Assembly: GCF_900074915.1 (NCBI RefSeq)
Contig: NZ_LT222319.1
Location: 1,423,001 to 1,487,000, forward strand
DNA: 64,000 nt
Source of the DNA: Pseudomonas cerasi
GTDB taxonomy: Bacteria; Pseudomonadota; Gammaproteobacteria; Pseudomonadales; Pseudomonadaceae
Direction of reading: 5' to 3'
Below the pieces are notes generated by a model that saw only the letters and a list, made by a program, of their open reading frames with translations, ran no database searches and had not been told where the DNA came from. The translations under genes were made by a program, and so were the position numbers. Position 1 is the first letter of the stretch. Every line of letters begins with the position of its first letter. Shown piece by piece: positions 27,559-41,938 of the stretch.

Positions 27559-28373
27559 TGCTGAAACAACGGATCATCACGGCACTCATTCTGTTGCCGA
27601 TCGCCTTGTGCGGGTTTTTCCTGCTGACCGGCATGTACTTCGCCCTGTTCATCGGGGTGGTCGTGGTTCTGGGTGCCTGGGAATGGGCACGACTCGCAGG
27701 TTTTGCCGCACAGTCGATGCGTATCGGCTATGCAGCTGTGGTCGCTGTTCTGCTTTTTCTCATGTACCTGCTGCCGGGGCTCGAGCCCTGGGTGCTGGTT
27801 GCCGCAGTCATCTGGTGGGGCGTTGCGACCTTTCTGGTCCTTACCTATCCGGACTCGAGCAGTCACTGGGCAAGTGCAGCGTGCAAGCTGGTCATCGGTC
27901 TTCTGATTCTGCTGCCTGCATGGCAGGGTCTGGTTCTGATCAAGCAATGGCCGCTGGGTAACTGGCTGATTCTGTCGGTAATGGTGCTGGTCTGGGCCGC
28001 CGACATTGGTGCTTATTTCTCCGGCAAGGCCTTTGGCAAGCGCAAGCTTGCGCCCAAGGTGAGCCCTGGCAAGAGCTGGGAGGGCGTATATGGCGGTCTG
28101 GTGGTCAGTCTGGGCATCACGGCAGCAGTGGGCTTTTCCCGCGACTGGACGGTTGCGCAGTTCATTGCGGCGCTCTTCGGCGCAGCGGTGATCGTATTCA
28201 TCTCGGTGATTGGCGACCTGACCGAAAGCATGTTCAAGCGCCAGTCCGGGGTCAAGGACAGCAGCAATCTGTTGCCTGGCCACGGCGGGGTGCTGGACCG
28301 TATCGACAGCCTCACGGCGGCCATCCCGGTATTTGCCGTTCTGCTCTGGGCCGCTGACTGGGGTGTCATGTGA
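27558..28373 (+). CDS. cdsA: Phosphatidate cytidylyltransferase CdsA
   Basis: This 271-residue polytopic inner-membrane enzyme forms CDP-diacylglycerol from phosphatidate and CTP, the branch point to all phospholipids. The C-terminal family signature is complete: [19 protein letters not shown] followed by VLDRIDSL. Roughly seven to eight hydrophobic segments fill the first 200 residues. It overlaps uppS by one base and dxr by four (GTGA), so it is translated in a coupled operon. Confidence 0.97.
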   Translation: MLKQRIITALILLPIALCGFFLLTGMYFALFIGVVVVLGAWEWARLAGFAAQSMRIGYAAVVAVLLFLMYLLPGLEPWVLVAAVIWWGVATFLVLTYPDSSSHWASAACKLVIGLLILLPAWQGLVLIKQWPLGNWLILSVMVLVWAADIGAYFSGKAFGKRKLAPKVSPGKSWEGVYGGLVVSLGITAAVGFSRDWTVAQFIAALFGAAVIVFISVIGDLTESMFKRQSGVKDSSNLLPGHGGVLDRIDSLTAAIPVFAVLLWAADWGVM

Positions 28374-29560
28374 GTGGGCCGCAACAAATTACCATTCTGG
28401 GTGCAACCGGTTCCATTGGACTGAGCACTCTGGATGTCGTTGCCCGTCATCCAGCGCTTTATCAAGTGTTCGCGCTCACCGGCTTCAGCCGTCTGAACGA
28501 ACTGCTGGCCTTGTGCATCAGGCACACGCCGCAATACGCCGTAGTGCCTGATCAGGTGGTCGCCCGCAAACTGCAGGATGACCTGGCGGCTGCCGGGCTC
28601 GATACCCGGGTGCTGGTCGGCGAGGGCGGTTTGTGCGAAGTGGCCGCTGACCCACGGGTCGATGCGGTCATGGCCGCCATTGTCGGGGCTGCCGGCTTGC
28701 GTCCGACGCTGGCTGCGGTGGAAGCGGGCAAGAAGGTATTGCTGGCCAACAAGGAAGCGCTGGTCATGTCCGGCGCCCTGTTCATGCAGGCTGTTCGGCA
28801 AAATGGCGCTGTGCTTTTGCCCATCGACAGCGAACACAATGCGATCTTCCAGTGCCTGCCCGGCGACTTCGCCCGCGGGCTGGGTGCCGTCGGTGTCCGG
28901 CGGATCATGCTGACTGCCTCGGGCGGACCGTTCCGCGAAACGCCGCTGGAGCAGTTGCAGAATGTTACGCCAGAGCAGGCCTGTGCCCATCCGGTCTGGT
29001 CGATGGGGCGCAAGATCTCCGTCGATTCGGCAACCATGATGAACAAGGGGCTCGAGCTGATCGAAGCCTGCTGGCTGTTCGATGCGCGTCCGGATCAGGT
29101 CGAGGTGGTCATTCACCCGCAAAGCGTGATCCACTCGCTGGTCGATTATGTCGATGGCTCGGTGCTGGCTCAATTGGGAAATCCCGACATGCGTACCCCC
29201 ATCGCCAATGCACTGGCATGGCCTGCACGTGTAGACTCTGGCGTTGCGCCACTGGATCTGTTTCGTATCGGCCAGCTTGATTTTCAGGCGCCGGACGAGG
29301 AACGTTTCCCTTGTCTGCGGCTGGCCCGACAGGCGGCGGAGGCTGGGGGCAGTGCACCTGCCATGCTCAACGCGGCCAATGAAGTGGCCGTTGCGGCATT
29401 CCTCGAAGGGCGTATCCGCTACCTGGAAATCGCCGGTATTATCGAGGAGGTTCTCGATCACGAGCCTGTCACTGCGGTCGAAGGGCTGGATGCGGTGTTC
29501 GCAGCTGACGCGAAGGCGCGTTTGCTGGCAGGCCAGTGGCTTGAGAGGCACGGGCGATAG
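28370..29560 (+). CDS. dxr: 1-deoxy-D-xylulose 5-phosphate reductoisomerase
   Basis: This 396-residue NADPH enzyme makes 2-C-methyl-D-erythritol 4-phosphate, the committed step of the MEP isoprenoid pathway. Signatures are the NADPH loop [14 protein letters not shown] (about 9-22), [12 protein letters not shown], the metal-binding DSEHNAIFQ, the flexible loop SGGPFRE, and [19 protein letters not shown]. The GTG start overlaps the cdsA stop (GTGA). IspD and IspF, which act two and four steps later, are encoded at 49.0 and 52.8 kb. Confidence 0.98.
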   Translation: MSGPQQITILGATGSIGLSTLDVVARHPALYQVFALTGFSRLNELLALCIRHTPQYAVVPDQVVARKLQDDLAAAGLDTRVLVGEGGLCEVAADPRVDAVMAAIVGAAGLRPTLAAVEAGKKVLLANKEALVMSGALFMQAVRQNGAVLLPIDSEHNAIFQCLPGDFARGLGAVGVRRIMLTASGGPFRETPLEQLQNVTPEQACAHPVWSMGRKISVDSATMMNKGLELIEACWLFDARPDQVEVVIHPQSVIHSLVDYVDGSVLAQLGNPDMRTPIANALAWPARVDSGVAPLDLFRIGQLDFQAPDEERFPCLRLARQAAEAGGSAPAMLNAANEVAVAAFLEGRIRYLEIAGIIEEVLDHEPVTAVEGLDAVFAADAKARLLAGQWLERHGR

Positions 29561-29677
29561 CGACCTGAAAACCCGTCAGGGTGTGAGTGAAAGGGTTGAT
29601 GTGGTGCGTCAACGGCGGGCCTGAAGGCCTGCAATGATTAACACACTGGCCGACCAGTCGGTACCCGGAGAAGACTG

Positions 29678-31030
29678 ATGAGCGCTTTATACATGATTCT
29701 CGGCACCCTGATTGCGCTGAGCGTGCTGGTGACCTTCCACGAATTCGGCCACTTCTGGGTGGCGCGTCGTTGTGGCGTCAAAGTGCTGCGTTTTTCAGTA
29801 GGCTTCGGCACGCCTCTGCTGCGCTGGCATGACCGTCAGGGCACAGAATACGTGGTGGCTGCCATCCCTCTGGGCGGCTATGTGAAAATGCTCGACGAGC
29901 GCGAGGGTAATGTTCCGCCCGAGCTCGCTGACCAATCGTTCAATCGCAAGACAGTAGGGCAGCGCATCGCCATCGTGATCGCCGGCCCGACAGCCAACTT
30001 CCTTCTCGCCATCGCATTTTTCTGGGTGCTGGCGATTATGGGCAGTGAGCAGGTGCGTCCGGTTATCGGCGCAGTGGAGGCCGGAAGTATCGCCCAGCAG
30101 GCTGGCCTGACGGCTGGACAGGAAATCGTCGCTGTCGATGGCGAGCCTACTTCTGGTTGGGCCGGGGTCAACCTGCAGCTGGTCCGTCGTCTGGGTGAAA
30201 GCGGTACTATCGCTTTGAAGGTCAGGGATCAGGGTTCTACGGTCGACACCTCGCGTGAGCTGGTACTCAATGACTGGCTGAGGGGCGCAGAAGAGCCTGA
30301 TCCGATCAAGTCGCTGGGTATTCGTCCGTGGCGTCCCGCGCTGTTGCCGGTGCTGGCAGAAATCGATCCGAAAGGTCCAGCGCAGAGCGCGGGGCTTAAA
30401 ACAGGTGATCGCCTGGTTTCGATGGACGGTCAGCCGCTCAATGAGTGGCAACAGGTTGTCGATCGGGTACGCGAGCGTCCTGAGGCGAAGATTTCGCTGC
30501 GCATCGAGCGCGACGGCGTGCAGATGGACGTGCCGGTGACTCTCGCGGCCAAGGACGAGGGCAAGGCTGCCGCGGGTTACCTCGGTGCTGGTGTGAAAGC
30601 TGTCGATTGGCCACCGGAAATGCTGCGCGAGGTCAGTTACGGGCCTTTCGCGGCGATGGCCGAGGGTGTGAAGCGCACCTGGAACATGAGTGTGCTGACC
30701 CTGGACTCGCTGAAGAAAATGTTGTTCGGCGAGCTCTCGGTAAAAAACTTGAGTGGACCGATAACCATTGCTAAAGTGGCGGGCGCTTCGGCCCAGTCGG
30801 GCATCGGAGATTTTCTGAACTTCCTCGCTTATCTGAGTATTAGCCTGGGTGTTCTGAATCTGTTGCCCATTCCCGTCCTGGACGGGGGGCATCTGCTGTT
30901 TTATCTGATCGAGTGGGCGCGTGGTCGTCCCCTTTCGGAAAAGGTTCAAGGTTGGGGGGCGCAGATCGGTATCAGTCTGGTAGTGGGCGTAATGTTGCTC
31001 GCGCTGGTCAACGATCTGGGCCGACTGTAA
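29678..31030 (+). CDS. rseP: Site-2 protease RseP (MucP), sigma-E pathway
   Basis: This 450-residue inner-membrane zinc protease makes the second cut in the anti-sigma factor MucA (RseA), releasing AlgU (RpoE). The first membrane helix contains the HEFGH zinc motif (H21, E22, H25), and the third ligand D402 is in LPIPVLDGGHL. Two PDZ domains lie between them, near residues 110-195 and 205-300 (GPAQSAGLKTGDRL). Its position before bamA and skp fits coupling of outer-membrane stress sensing with assembly. The 117-base spacer after dxr has several small hairpins but no clear terminator. Confidence 0.97.
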   Translation: MSALYMILGTLIALSVLVTFHEFGHFWVARRCGVKVLRFSVGFGTPLLRWHDRQGTEYVVAAIPLGGYVKMLDEREGNVPPELADQSFNRKTVGQRIAIVIAGPTANFLLAIAFFWVLAIMGSEQVRPVIGAVEAGSIAQQAGLTAGQEIVAVDGEPTSGWAGVNLQLVRRLGESGTIALKVRDQGSTVDTSRELVLNDWLRGAEEPDPIKSLGIRPWRPALLPVLAEIDPKGPAQSAGLKTGDRLVSMDGQPLNEWQQVVDRVRERPEAKISLRIERDGVQMDVPVTLAAKDEGKAAAGYLGAGVKAVDWPPEMLREVSYGPFAAMAEGVKRTWNMSVLTLDSLKKMLFGELSVKNLSGPITIAKVAGASAQSGIGDFLNFLAYLSISLGVLNLLPIPVLDGGHLLFYLIEWARGRPLSEKVQGWGAQIGISLVVGVMLLALVNDLGRL

Positions 31031-31050
31031 AGCGTTGCCGAGTTGCGAAT

Positions 31051-31076
31051 CTGCCGCATTTTGCGGCAGTTTGTTT
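31051..31076 (+). terminator. Hairpin between rseP and bamA
   Basis: CTGCCGCA and TGCGGCAG form a perfect 8-bp stem around four bases, followed by TTTGTTTA, 21 bases beyond the rseP stop. It probably gives partial termination, leaving bamA able to use a separate promoter. Confidence 0.6.
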
Positions 31077-31104
31077 ATTGCCAGTTGGAATAAGAAAGGA
31101 CTTC

Positions 31105-33480
31105 ATGAAACGTCTGCTGCTAACTGCGGTTCTTTCCGCACTGATGATCGCTGAAGTTCACGCCGAGTCCTTCACCATCTCCGATATCCGTGTCAACGGC
31201 CTGCAGCGGGTATCCGCCGGCAGTGTCTTTGGTGCATTGCCGCTGAACGTAGGCGAGCAGGCGGACGATGGTCGTTTGGTCGATGCTACCCGTTCGCTGT
31301 TTAAAACCGGTTTCTTTCAAGATATCCAGCTGGGTCGCGACGGCAACGTGCTCGTCATCAATGTCGTCGAGCGCCCTTCGGTTGCGAGTATCGAAATCGA
31401 GGGTAACAAGGCCATTTCCACCGAGGACCTGATGAAGGGGCTGAAACAGTCCGGTCTGGCCGAAGGTGAGATTTTCCAGCGTGCAACCCTCGAAGGTGTG
31501 CGTAACGAGCTGCAACGTCAATACGTTGCCCAAGGCCGTTACTCTGCCGAGGTTGACGCCGAGGTCGTTCCTCAGCCGCGCAACCGCGTAGGCCTGAAGA
31601 TCAACATCAATGAAGGCACCGTAGCCTCCATTCAACACATCAACGTGGTGGGCAACACGGTCTTCTCCGATGAAGACCTGACCGACCTGTTCGAGCTCAA
31701 GACCAGCAACTGGCTGTCGTTCTTCAAGAATGATGACAAGTACGCCCGTGAAAAGCTGTCGGGTGACCTTGAGCGTCTGCGTTCGTACTACCTCGATCGC
31801 GGCTATATCAACATGGATATCGCCTCGACCCAGGTGTCTATCACGCCTGACAAGAAGAACGTGTACATCACGGTCAACATCAACGAAGGCGAGAAGTACA
31901 GCGTCAAGTCGGTCAAGCTGAGCGGTGACCTCAAGGTCCCTGAAGACCAGGTCAAATCCCTGTTGCTGGTGCAGCCGGGCCAGGTCTTCTCGCGCAAGGT
32001 CATGACCACGACGTCCGAACTGATCACCCGTCGTCTGGGTAACGAAGGCTATACCTTCGCCAACGTCAACGGCGTGCCGACGCCGAACAACGAAGACCAC
32101 ACGGTCGATATCACCTTTGTCGTCGACCCGGGCAAGCGTGCCTACGTCAACCGTATCAACTATCGCGGCAACACCAAGTCGGAAGACGAAGTGCTGCGTC
32201 GCGAAATGCGTCAGATGGAAGGCGGCTGGGCATCGACCTACCTGATCGACCAGTCGAAAACCCGTCTGGATCGTCTGGGCTTCTTCAAGGAAGTCAACGT
32301 CGAGACGCCACCTGTTCCAGGCACCGACGATCAGGTCGATGTGAACTACGCTGTTGAAGAGCAGGCATCCGGTTCGATCACCGCCAGCGTCGGCTTCGCG
32401 CAAAGCGCCGGTCTGATCCTCGGTGGTTCGATCAGCCAGAACAACTTCCTGGGTACTGGTAACAAGGTCAGCATCGGTCTGACCCGCAGCGAATACCAGA
32501 GCCGTTACAACTTCAGCTACGTCGATCCGTACTACACGCCGGACGGTGTCAGCCTGGGTTACAGCGCGTTCTACCGCACCACCAACTACGATGACCTCGA
32601 CGTTGATGTTGCAAGCTATGCGGTTGACAGCCTGGGTGCCGGTATCAACCTCGGCTACCCGATCAGCGAGACTTCGCGCCTGACCTACGGCCTGACCGTG
32701 CAGCAGGACGAAATCAAGACCGGCAAGTACACCGTTGACGAGATTTTTGACTTCGTCGAGAAGGAAGGCGACAAGTACCTGAACTTCAAGGGCTCGGTTG
32801 GCTGGTCTGAATCGACTCTGAACAAGGGCGTTCTGGCGACCCGTGGTCATTCGCAAAGCCTCGTGTTCGAATCCACCTTGCCGGGCAGCGACCTGTCGTT
32901 CTTCAAGCTGGATTACCGTGCTCAGTACTTCCATCCGATCACCGATAACTACACCCTGCGTCTGCACACCGAGCTGGGGTACGGTGACGGATACGGTTCG
33001 ACCTCGGGTCTGCCGTTCTACGAGAACTACTACGCGGGCGGTTTCAACTCGGTACGTGGCTTCAAGGACAGCACTCTTGGTCCACGCAGTACGCCAAGTA
33101 ATGGTTCCAAGCCAGGTACATTGGCGGACCCGGATCAGGATCCACTGCCGTTCGGCGGTAACGCCCTGGTTCAGGGCGGTGTAGAAGTCATGTTCCCGCT
33201 GCCATTCGTCAAGGATCAGCGCTCGCTGCGTACGTCTGTGTTCTGGGACGTGGGTAATGTCTTCGATACCAAGTGCGACTCGACCAGAACAAGCTCGTCA
33301 GGCAAGAAAGTCGAATGTAACGACATCGACCTTTCCGGCATGGCCAGCTCTGTGGGTATCGGCGTCACCTGGATCACCGCACTCGGTCCGCTGAGCTTCG
33401 CTCTGGCGATGCCGATCAAGAAGCCGGACGACGAAGCCGAAACGCAGGTTTTCCAATTCTCCCTGGGTCAGACCTTTTAA
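31105..33480 (+). CDS. bamA: Outer membrane assembly factor BamA
   Basis: This 791-residue outer-membrane protein is the core of the BAM complex that folds beta-barrels into the outer membrane. The signal peptide is residues 1-21 (cleavage after VHA). Five POTRA domains span about 22-420 and a 16-strand barrel covers the rest. The barrel contains the loop-6 motif SVRGF (near 650) and the final residues SLGQTF, ending in the aromatic insertion signal. The ATG at 31105 follows AAAGGA. A longer in-frame reading upstream into rseP is ignored because it lacks a signal peptide. Skp, its periplasmic chaperone partner, is encoded next. Confidence 0.98.
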   Translation: MKRLLLTAVLSALMIAEVHAESFTISDIRVNGLQRVSAGSVFGALPLNVGEQADDGRLVDATRSLFKTGFFQDIQLGRDGNVLVINVVERPSVASIEIEGNKAISTEDLMKGLKQSGLAEGEIFQRATLEGVRNELQRQYVAQGRYSAEVDAEVVPQPRNRVGLKININEGTVASIQHINVVGNTVFSDEDLTDLFELKTSNWLSFFKNDDKYAREKLSGDLERLRSYYLDRGYINMDIASTQVSITPDKKNVYITVNINEGEKYSVKSVKLSGDLKVPEDQVKSLLLVQPGQVFSRKVMTTTSELITRRLGNEGYTFANVNGVPTPNNEDHTVDITFVVDPGKRAYVNRINYRGNTKSEDEVLRREMRQMEGGWASTYLIDQSKTRLDRLGFFKEVNVETPPVPGTDDQVDVNYAVEEQASGSITASVGFAQSAGLILGGSISQNNFLGTGNKVSIGLTRSEYQSRYNFSYVDPYYTPDGVSLGYSAFYRTTNYDDLDVDVASYAVDSLGAGINLGYPISETSRLTYGLTVQQDEIKTGKYTVDEIFDFVEKEGDKYLNFKGSVGWSESTLNKGVLATRGHSQSLVFESTLPGSDLSFFKLDYRAQYFHPITDNYTLRLHTELGYGDGYGSTSGLPFYENYYAGGFNSVRGFKDSTLGPRSTPSNGSKPGTLADPDQDPLPFGGNALVQGGVEVMFPLPFVKDQRSLRTSVFWDVGNVFDTKCDSTRTSSSGKKVECNDIDLSGMASSVGIGVTWITALGPLSFALAMPIKKPDDEAETQVFQFSLGQTF

Positions 33481-33525
33481 GCGTCTGATCTTTGATAACG
33501 CAACGAATTTTGTAGGAGTTGTATT

Positions 33526-34029
33526 GTGCGTAAGTTGACTCAACTGGTAATGCTGGCAACCGTACTGGTCGCAAGCCCTGCATTCGCCGACATGAAAATT
33601 GCGGTACTGAACTATCAGATGGCCTTGCTGGAATCTGACGCTGCGAAGAAATACGCTGTCGATGCCGAGAAAAAATTCGGTCCGCAACTGACCAAGCTGA
33701 AAAGTCTGGAAAGCAGCGCCAAGGGTATCCAGGATCGTCTGGTCAGCGGTGGCGACAAGATGGCTCAGCCTGAGCGCGAGCGTCTGGAGCTTGAATTCAA
33801 GCAAAAGGCCCGCGACTTCCAGTTCCAGTCCAAGGAACTGAACGAAGCCAAGGCCGTTGCTGATCGTGAAATGCTCAAGCAGTTGAAGCCGAAGCTGGAT
33901 CAGGCTGTAGAAGAAGTCATCAAGAAAGGTGGTTTCGACCTGGTTTTCGAGCGCGGTGCGGTGATCGACGTCAAGCCTCAGTATGACGTGACTCGCCAAG
34001 TCATCGAGCGCATGAACCAGCTGAAGTAA
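33526..34029 (+). CDS. skp: Periplasmic chaperone Skp (OmpH)
   Basis: This 167-residue protein has a signal peptide (residues 1-21, ending SPAFA) and a long helical body with the OmpH-family ends ([39 protein letters not shown]). Skp forms trimers that carry unfolded outer-membrane proteins from the Sec machinery to BamA. The GTG start has AGGAG nine bases upstream. It is 2 bases before lpxD, so translation of lpxD is probably coupled. Confidence 0.96.
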   Translation: MRKLTQLVMLATVLVASPAFADMKIAVLNYQMALLESDAAKKYAVDAEKKFGPQLTKLKSLESSAKGIQDRLVSGGDKMAQPERERLELEFKQKARDFQFQSKELNEAKAVADREMLKQLKPKLDQAVEEVIKKGGFDLVFERGAVIDVKPQYDVTRQVIERMNQLK

Positions 34030-34031
34030 CC

Positions 34032-35087
34032 ATGAGCATAACCATCAAGCTCGGCCAGTTGGCCGAGTTCCTTGGTGCTACGTTACGTGGCGACAAGGAT
34101 ATCGAAATCACCGGGCTGGCCACTTTGCAAGAGGCCGGCCCTGGTCAAGTCAGTTTCCTGGCAAATCCCAAGTATCGTAAATTGCTGGTCGATACCCAGG
34201 CCACTGCCGTGCTGCTCAAGCCGGCAGACGCCGAAGGTTACACCGGTAATGCGCTGGTGGTTCCTGATACTTATCTGGCCTATGCGCGCATTTCGCATTT
34301 TTTCGATCCCAAGCCTAAAAGTAGTGCAGGCGTTCATCCGACGGCAGTGATTGCCGCAGATGCACTGATTGATCCTGCTGCCAGCATTGGCGCTTTTGCT
34401 GTGATCGAGAGCGGTGTGCGCATTGCAGCAGGTGTCACCATCGGTGCGCACTGCTTCATCGGCGCTCGCTGCGAGATCGGTGAAGGCGGCTGGCTGGCCC
34501 CGCGGGTAACGCTTTACCACGATGTGCGCATTGGCAAGCGCGTGGTCATCCAGTCGGGTGCCGTGCTGGGTGGCGAAGGCTTTGGCTTTGCCCAGGATAA
34601 AGGTATCTACCACAAGGTTGCACAGATCGGTGGCGTCACCCTCGGTGATGACGTCGAGGTTGGCGTCAATACGGCAATCGATCGGGGTGCGCTGGCTGAT
34701 ACGCGAATTGGCAATGGCGTCAAACTGGACAACCAGATTCAGATTGCCCACAACGTGCAGGTCGGCGACCACACGGCGATGGCTGCGTGTGTTGGTATCT
34801 CTGGAAGCACCAAAATCGGCAAGCATTGCATGCTGGCGGGCGGGGTTGGTCTGGTGGGGCATATCGATATTTGCGATGGTGTTTACATCACGGGTATGAC
34901 CATGGTCACGCACTCCATCACCGAGCCTGGTTCTTACTCCTCAGGTACGGCTATGCAACCAGCGGACGAATGGCGCAAGAGCGCAGCTCGTCTGCGCAAG
35001 ATCGACGACATGGCGCGACGTCTGCAAAAGCTCGAAAAGGTTGTAGAGACGGTGACCTCCTCGGGTAATCGCTCATCTGATGGCTGA
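34032..35087 (+). CDS. lpxD: UDP-3-O-acylglucosamine N-acyltransferase LpxD
   Basis: This 351-residue trimeric enzyme adds the N-linked hydroxyacyl chain in lipid A synthesis. The N-terminal uridine-binding domain (1-100) is followed by a left-handed beta-helix of hexapeptides. The catalytic histidine lies near residue 240 in [12 protein letters not shown], and the C-terminal helix ([17 protein letters not shown]) is the ACP-binding extension. It sits in the conserved skp-lpxD-fabZ-lpxA-lpxB order. Confidence 0.98.
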   Translation: MSITIKLGQLAEFLGATLRGDKDIEITGLATLQEAGPGQVSFLANPKYRKLLVDTQATAVLLKPADAEGYTGNALVVPDTYLAYARISHFFDPKPKSSAGVHPTAVIAADALIDPAASIGAFAVIESGVRIAAGVTIGAHCFIGARCEIGEGGWLAPRVTLYHDVRIGKRVVIQSGAVLGGEGFGFAQDKGIYHKVAQIGGVTLGDDVEVGVNTAIDRGALADTRIGNGVKLDNQIQIAHNVQVGDHTAMAACVGISGSTKIGKHCMLAGGVGLVGHIDICDGVYITGMTMVTHSITEPGSYSSGTAMQPADEWRKSAARLRKIDDMARRLQKLEKVVETVTSSGNRSSDG

Positions 35088-35196
35088 TACCTTTTTAATA
35101 TCAAGCGTGCTCAGTCGATAAACTGCCTCCTTGATGTAGAGGGGTGCTGCGCAGTCGCGACGCACTCCTAATCTTTACTACAGGCTTCCCCTCGAA

Positions 35197-35637
35197 ATGA
35201 TGGACATCAAAGAAATTCGCGAATACTTGCCTCATCGTTACCCGTTCCTGCTGGTGGATCGCGTGACCGAGCTGGATATCGAGAACAAGAACATTCGCGC
35301 CTACAAGAATGTCAGCGTCAATGAGCCTTTTTTCAACGGTCATTTCCCTGAGCATCCCATCATGCCGGGTGTGCTGATCATCGAAGCGATGGCGCAGGCT
35401 GCTGGTATTCTTGCGTTCAAGATGCTCGACTCCAAGCCGTCGGACGGGACGCTCTATTATTTCGTCGGCTCGGACAAACTGCGTTTCCGTCAGCCGGTCC
35501 TGCCGGGCGACCAACTGGTTCTCGAGGCGAAATTCCTGAGCAGCAAGCGCCAGATCTGGAAGTTCGAATGCAAGGCTACCGTTGATGGCAAGGCAGTCTG
35601 CTCTGCCGAAATCATCTGTGCGGAACGCAAACTATGA
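35197..35637 (+). CDS. fabZ: 3-hydroxyacyl-ACP dehydratase FabZ
   Basis: This 146-residue hot-dog-fold enzyme dehydrates beta-hydroxyacyl-ACP during fatty-acid elongation, competing with LpxA for 3-hydroxyacyl-ACP. The catalytic pair H49 (in [12 protein letters not shown]) and E63 (in [11 protein letters not shown]) is present. The gene overlaps lpxA by four bases (ATGA), so the balance of fatty-acid and lipid A enzymes may be set by coupled translation. The 109-base spacer after lpxD has no clear terminator. Confidence 0.97.
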   Translation: MMDIKEIREYLPHRYPFLLVDRVTELDIENKNIRAYKNVSVNEPFFNGHFPEHPIMPGVLIIEAMAQAAGILAFKMLDSKPSDGTLYYFVGSDKLRFRQPVLPGDQLVLEAKFLSSKRQIWKFECKATVDGKAVCSAEIICAERKL

Positions 35638-36410
35638 GTTTGATTGACCCTCGCGCAATCATCGATCCGACGGCCGTTCTGGCCGACAATGTTGAGGTCG
35701 GCCCTTGGTCGATCATCGGACCCGGTGTGGAAATTGGCGAGGGTACAGTTGTCGGTCCTCACGTTGTCCTCAAGGGGCCAACCAGAATCGGCAAGCACAA
35801 CCGTATCTACCAGTTTTCATCGGTGGGTGAAGACACGCCTGATCTGAAATACAAGGGCGAGGAAACCCGCCTTGTCATCGGCGATCACAACGTGATCCGC
35901 GAAGGCGTGACAATTCACCGCGGGACCGTTCAGGACCGTGCCGAAACCACGCTGGGCGATCACAACCTGATCATGGCCTATGCCCATATCGGGCACGACA
36001 GCGTGATCGGCAACCACGTGATTCTGGTCAACAACACCGCCCTGGCAGGCCATGTTCACGTGGATGACTGGGCTATCCTGTCGGGCTTCACTCTGGTCCA
36101 TCAGTTCTGCCATATCGGTGCGCACAGCTTCTCCGGCATGGGCACTGCGATCGGTAAGGATGTACCTGCGTTCGTCACGGTGTTTGGCAATCCGGCCGAG
36201 GCGCGCAGCATGAACTTCGAGGGCATGCGTCGTCGGGGTTTCTCCGAAGAAGCCATTCATGCGCTGCGCAGAGCCTACAAGACGGTTTATCGCCAGGGGC
36301 TGACCATCGGCCAGGCGCTGTCCGATCTGGCAGAGCCTGCGGCGCAGTTTCCTGAAGTGGCGGTATTTCTTCAGTCCATTCAGACGTCGACTCGCGGCAT
36401 CATTCGCTAA
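35634..36410 (+). CDS. lpxA: UDP-N-acetylglucosamine acyltransferase LpxA
   Basis: This 258-residue homotrimer transfers 3-hydroxyacyl from ACP to UDP-GlcNAc, the first lipid A step. The left-handed beta-helix hexapeptides run from about 5 to 190, with the catalytic histidine near 122 in [14 protein letters not shown]. The C-terminal helical domain starts about residue 195 ([17 protein letters not shown]). It overlaps fabZ by four bases and ends 2 bases before lpxB. Confidence 0.98.
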   Translation: MSLIDPRAIIDPTAVLADNVEVGPWSIIGPGVEIGEGTVVGPHVVLKGPTRIGKHNRIYQFSSVGEDTPDLKYKGEETRLVIGDHNVIREGVTIHRGTVQDRAETTLGDHNLIMAYAHIGHDSVIGNHVILVNNTALAGHVHVDDWAILSGFTLVHQFCHIGAHSFSGMGTAIGKDVPAFVTVFGNPAEARSMNFEGMRRRGFSEEAIHALRRAYKTVYRQGLTIGQALSDLAEPAAQFPEVAVFLQSIQTSTRGIIR

Positions 36411-36412
36411 TC

Positions 36413-37555
36413 ATGACCAGTCCACTCTGTATCGCTCTGGTCGCGGGTGAAGCATCCGGCGATATCCTCGGATCCGGTTTGATGCGTGCCCTCAAGGTGC
36501 GCCATCCCGATATCCGCTTCATTGGTGTCGGTGGTCCGTTGATGGAAGCCGAAGGCATGCAGTCCTTCTTCCCGATGGAACGCCTGTCGGTGATGGGGCT
36601 GGTTGAAGTGCTCGGGCGACTGCGCGAGCTGCTGGCCCGGCGCAAGCTGCTGGTCCAGACCCTGATCACTGAAAAGCCGGACGTCTTCATCGGCATCGAC
36701 GCCCCTGATTTCACGCTCAATATCGAACTTCAGCTGCGTCGCGCCGGCATCAAGACCGTGCACTACGTCAGCCCCTCAGTCTGGGCCTGGCGCCAGAAGC
36801 GTGTGCTGAAGATTCGTGAAGGCTGTGATCTGATGCTGACCCTGTTGCCGTTCGAGGCGCGTTTCTACGAAGAGCAGGGCGTACCGGTGCGCTTCGTCGG
36901 GCATCCGCTGGCAGACACCATCCCCCTGGAGTCCGATCGTGCAGGTGCTCGCGCTGGCCTGGGATTCGCGCAGGATACGCCGGTTGTGGCATTGATGCCG
37001 GGCAGCCGGGGCGGTGAAGTGGGGCGTCTGGGCGCATTGTTTTTCGACACGGCCGAACTGTTGCTTGCCCGGCGCCCGGGCCTGCGCTTCGTACTGCCGT
37101 GCGCCAGCCCGCAGCGGCGGGCTCAAGTGGAACAGTTGCTGCAGGGTCGTGATTTGCCCGTCACGCTGCTCGACGGCCAGTCGCACGTTGCTCTGGCCGC
37201 CTGCGATGCGGTACTGATCGCCTCCGGCACGGCGACCCTGGAAGCGCTGCTTTACAAGCGTCCCATGGTGGTTGCCTACCGCCTGGCGCCGCTGACCTTC
37301 TGGATACTCAAGCGAATGGTCAAGAGCCCTTATGTGTCGCTGCCGAACCTGCTGGCCCAGCGTCTGCTGGTGCCTGAACTGCTGCAGGACGACGCTACGC
37401 CAGAAGCCCTGGCGCGTACGCTGCTGCCATTGATCGAAGACGGTCGCGAGCAAACCGCCGGTTTTGACGCTATTCACCGGGTTCTGCGCCGCGATGCGTC
37501 CAATCAGGCCGCCGATGCGGTATTGAGCCTGCTCGGACGGTCGCCTTCACTGTGA
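36413..37555 (+). CDS. lpxB: Lipid A disaccharide synthase LpxB
   Basis: This 380-residue GT-B glycosyltransferase (family GT19) is a peripheral inner-membrane enzyme that joins UDP-diacylglucosamine with lipid X to form the beta-1,6 disaccharide. The N-terminal [21 protein letters not shown] and [11 protein letters not shown] motifs and the C-terminal [20 protein letters not shown] are diagnostic. It follows lpxA with only 2 bases between and is 8 bases from rnhB. Confidence 0.98.
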   Translation: MTSPLCIALVAGEASGDILGSGLMRALKVRHPDIRFIGVGGPLMEAEGMQSFFPMERLSVMGLVEVLGRLRELLARRKLLVQTLITEKPDVFIGIDAPDFTLNIELQLRRAGIKTVHYVSPSVWAWRQKRVLKIREGCDLMLTLLPFEARFYEEQGVPVRFVGHPLADTIPLESDRAGARAGLGFAQDTPVVALMPGSRGGEVGRLGALFFDTAELLLARRPGLRFVLPCASPQRRAQVEQLLQGRDLPVTLLDGQSHVALAACDAVLIASGTATLEALLYKRPMVVAYRLAPLTFWILKRMVKSPYVSLPNLLAQRLLVPELLQDDATPEALARTLLPLIEDGREQTAGFDAIHRVLRRDASNQAADAVLSLLGRSPSL

Positions 37556-37563
37556 GGTCGCCC

Positions 37564-38220
37564 ATGATGCAAACAGGTCTGGATTTTACCCTCGTCGAGG
37601 ACCTGGTGGCGGGTGTCGATGAAGTGGGTCGCGGTCCGCTGTGCGGTGCAGTGGTAACCGCCGCCGTCATTCTCGATCCGACCAGGCCCATTCTCGGTCT
37701 CAATGACTCGAAGAAACTGACCGAAGCCAGGCGCGAAAAGCTCTACGTCGAAATTCAGGAGAAAGCCCTGTGCTGGTTCATCGCCAGGGCTGAAGTCGAA
37801 GAGATCGACCAGTTGAATATCCTGCACGCCACGATGCTGGCCATGCAGCGCGCCGTCGAAGGGTTGAGTATCACGCCCAGACTGGCGCTTATCGACGGCA
37901 ACCGCTGCCCGCAGTTGTCGGTGCCTTCGGCGCCGGTGGTAAAGGGTGACTCCAAGGTACCCGCCATCGCTGCCGCATCGATTCTCGCCAAGGTAAGCCG
38001 GGACCGGGAAATGGCGGCGTTTGAACTCATCTATCCGGGTTATGGCATCGGTGGGCACAAGGGTTATCCTACGCCGGTGCATCTGGAGGCACTGGCCCGG
38101 CTTGGGCCTACGCCCATTCATCGGCGTTCCTTCGCTCCGGTGCGTGCAGCCCATGAAGCGCGCGCCACGCTAATGCTCGGCGGCTCGCTTCCGTTGTCAG
38201 CCGGTTTGCTGCAGGACTGA
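37564..38220 (+). CDS. rnhB: Ribonuclease HII
   Basis: This 218-residue enzyme cleaves 5' of single ribonucleotides embedded in DNA and RNA in RNA-DNA hybrids. The active-site residues lie in [17 protein letters not shown] (the D-E pair), the ALIDGN aspartate and the KVSRDREM aspartate of the DEDD set. Two consecutive ATGs (37564, 37567) are both possible starts. It is commonly placed between lpxB and dnaE in gammaproteobacteria, as here. Confidence 0.97.
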   Translation: MMQTGLDFTLVEDLVAGVDEVGRGPLCGAVVTAAVILDPTRPILGLNDSKKLTEARREKLYVEIQEKALCWFIARAEVEEIDQLNILHATMLAMQRAVEGLSITPRLALIDGNRCPQLSVPSAPVVKGDSKVPAIAAASILAKVSRDREMAAFELIYPGYGIGGHKGYPTPVHLEALARLGPTPIHRRSFAPVRAAHEARATLMLGGSLPLSAGLLQD

Positions 38221-38288
38221 CGTTTCACTCCGGGCCAGCTACAATCCTGCCCTTCGTTTTTTGTATTTTCGCGTTTTATAGGATCACC

Positions 38289-41810
<3,522 letters not shown>

Positions 41811-41938
41811 GCGTCGCAGGCTCGACTTGCGCTCAACCCTGAATTTTAATTTCGACCTGAACGCGCCGGTTCCGAACAGGAACGGCGCAGACGGATCAAC
41901 CGGCCGGCCTCTTGGCCGTCGACCCAAGACGGATGCCT

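Noticed and set aside
28013..29551. 512-codon minus-strand frame opposite cdsA and dxr
   Set aside because: Spans two certain coupled genes on the plus strand and has the typical shadow composition (RHGxQ-rich).
31120..32967. 615-codon open frame on the minus strand opposite bamA
   Set aside because: It mirrors the third-position GC bias of a highly biased gene on the other strand. It has no ribosome-binding site, signal or domain, and bamA is certain.
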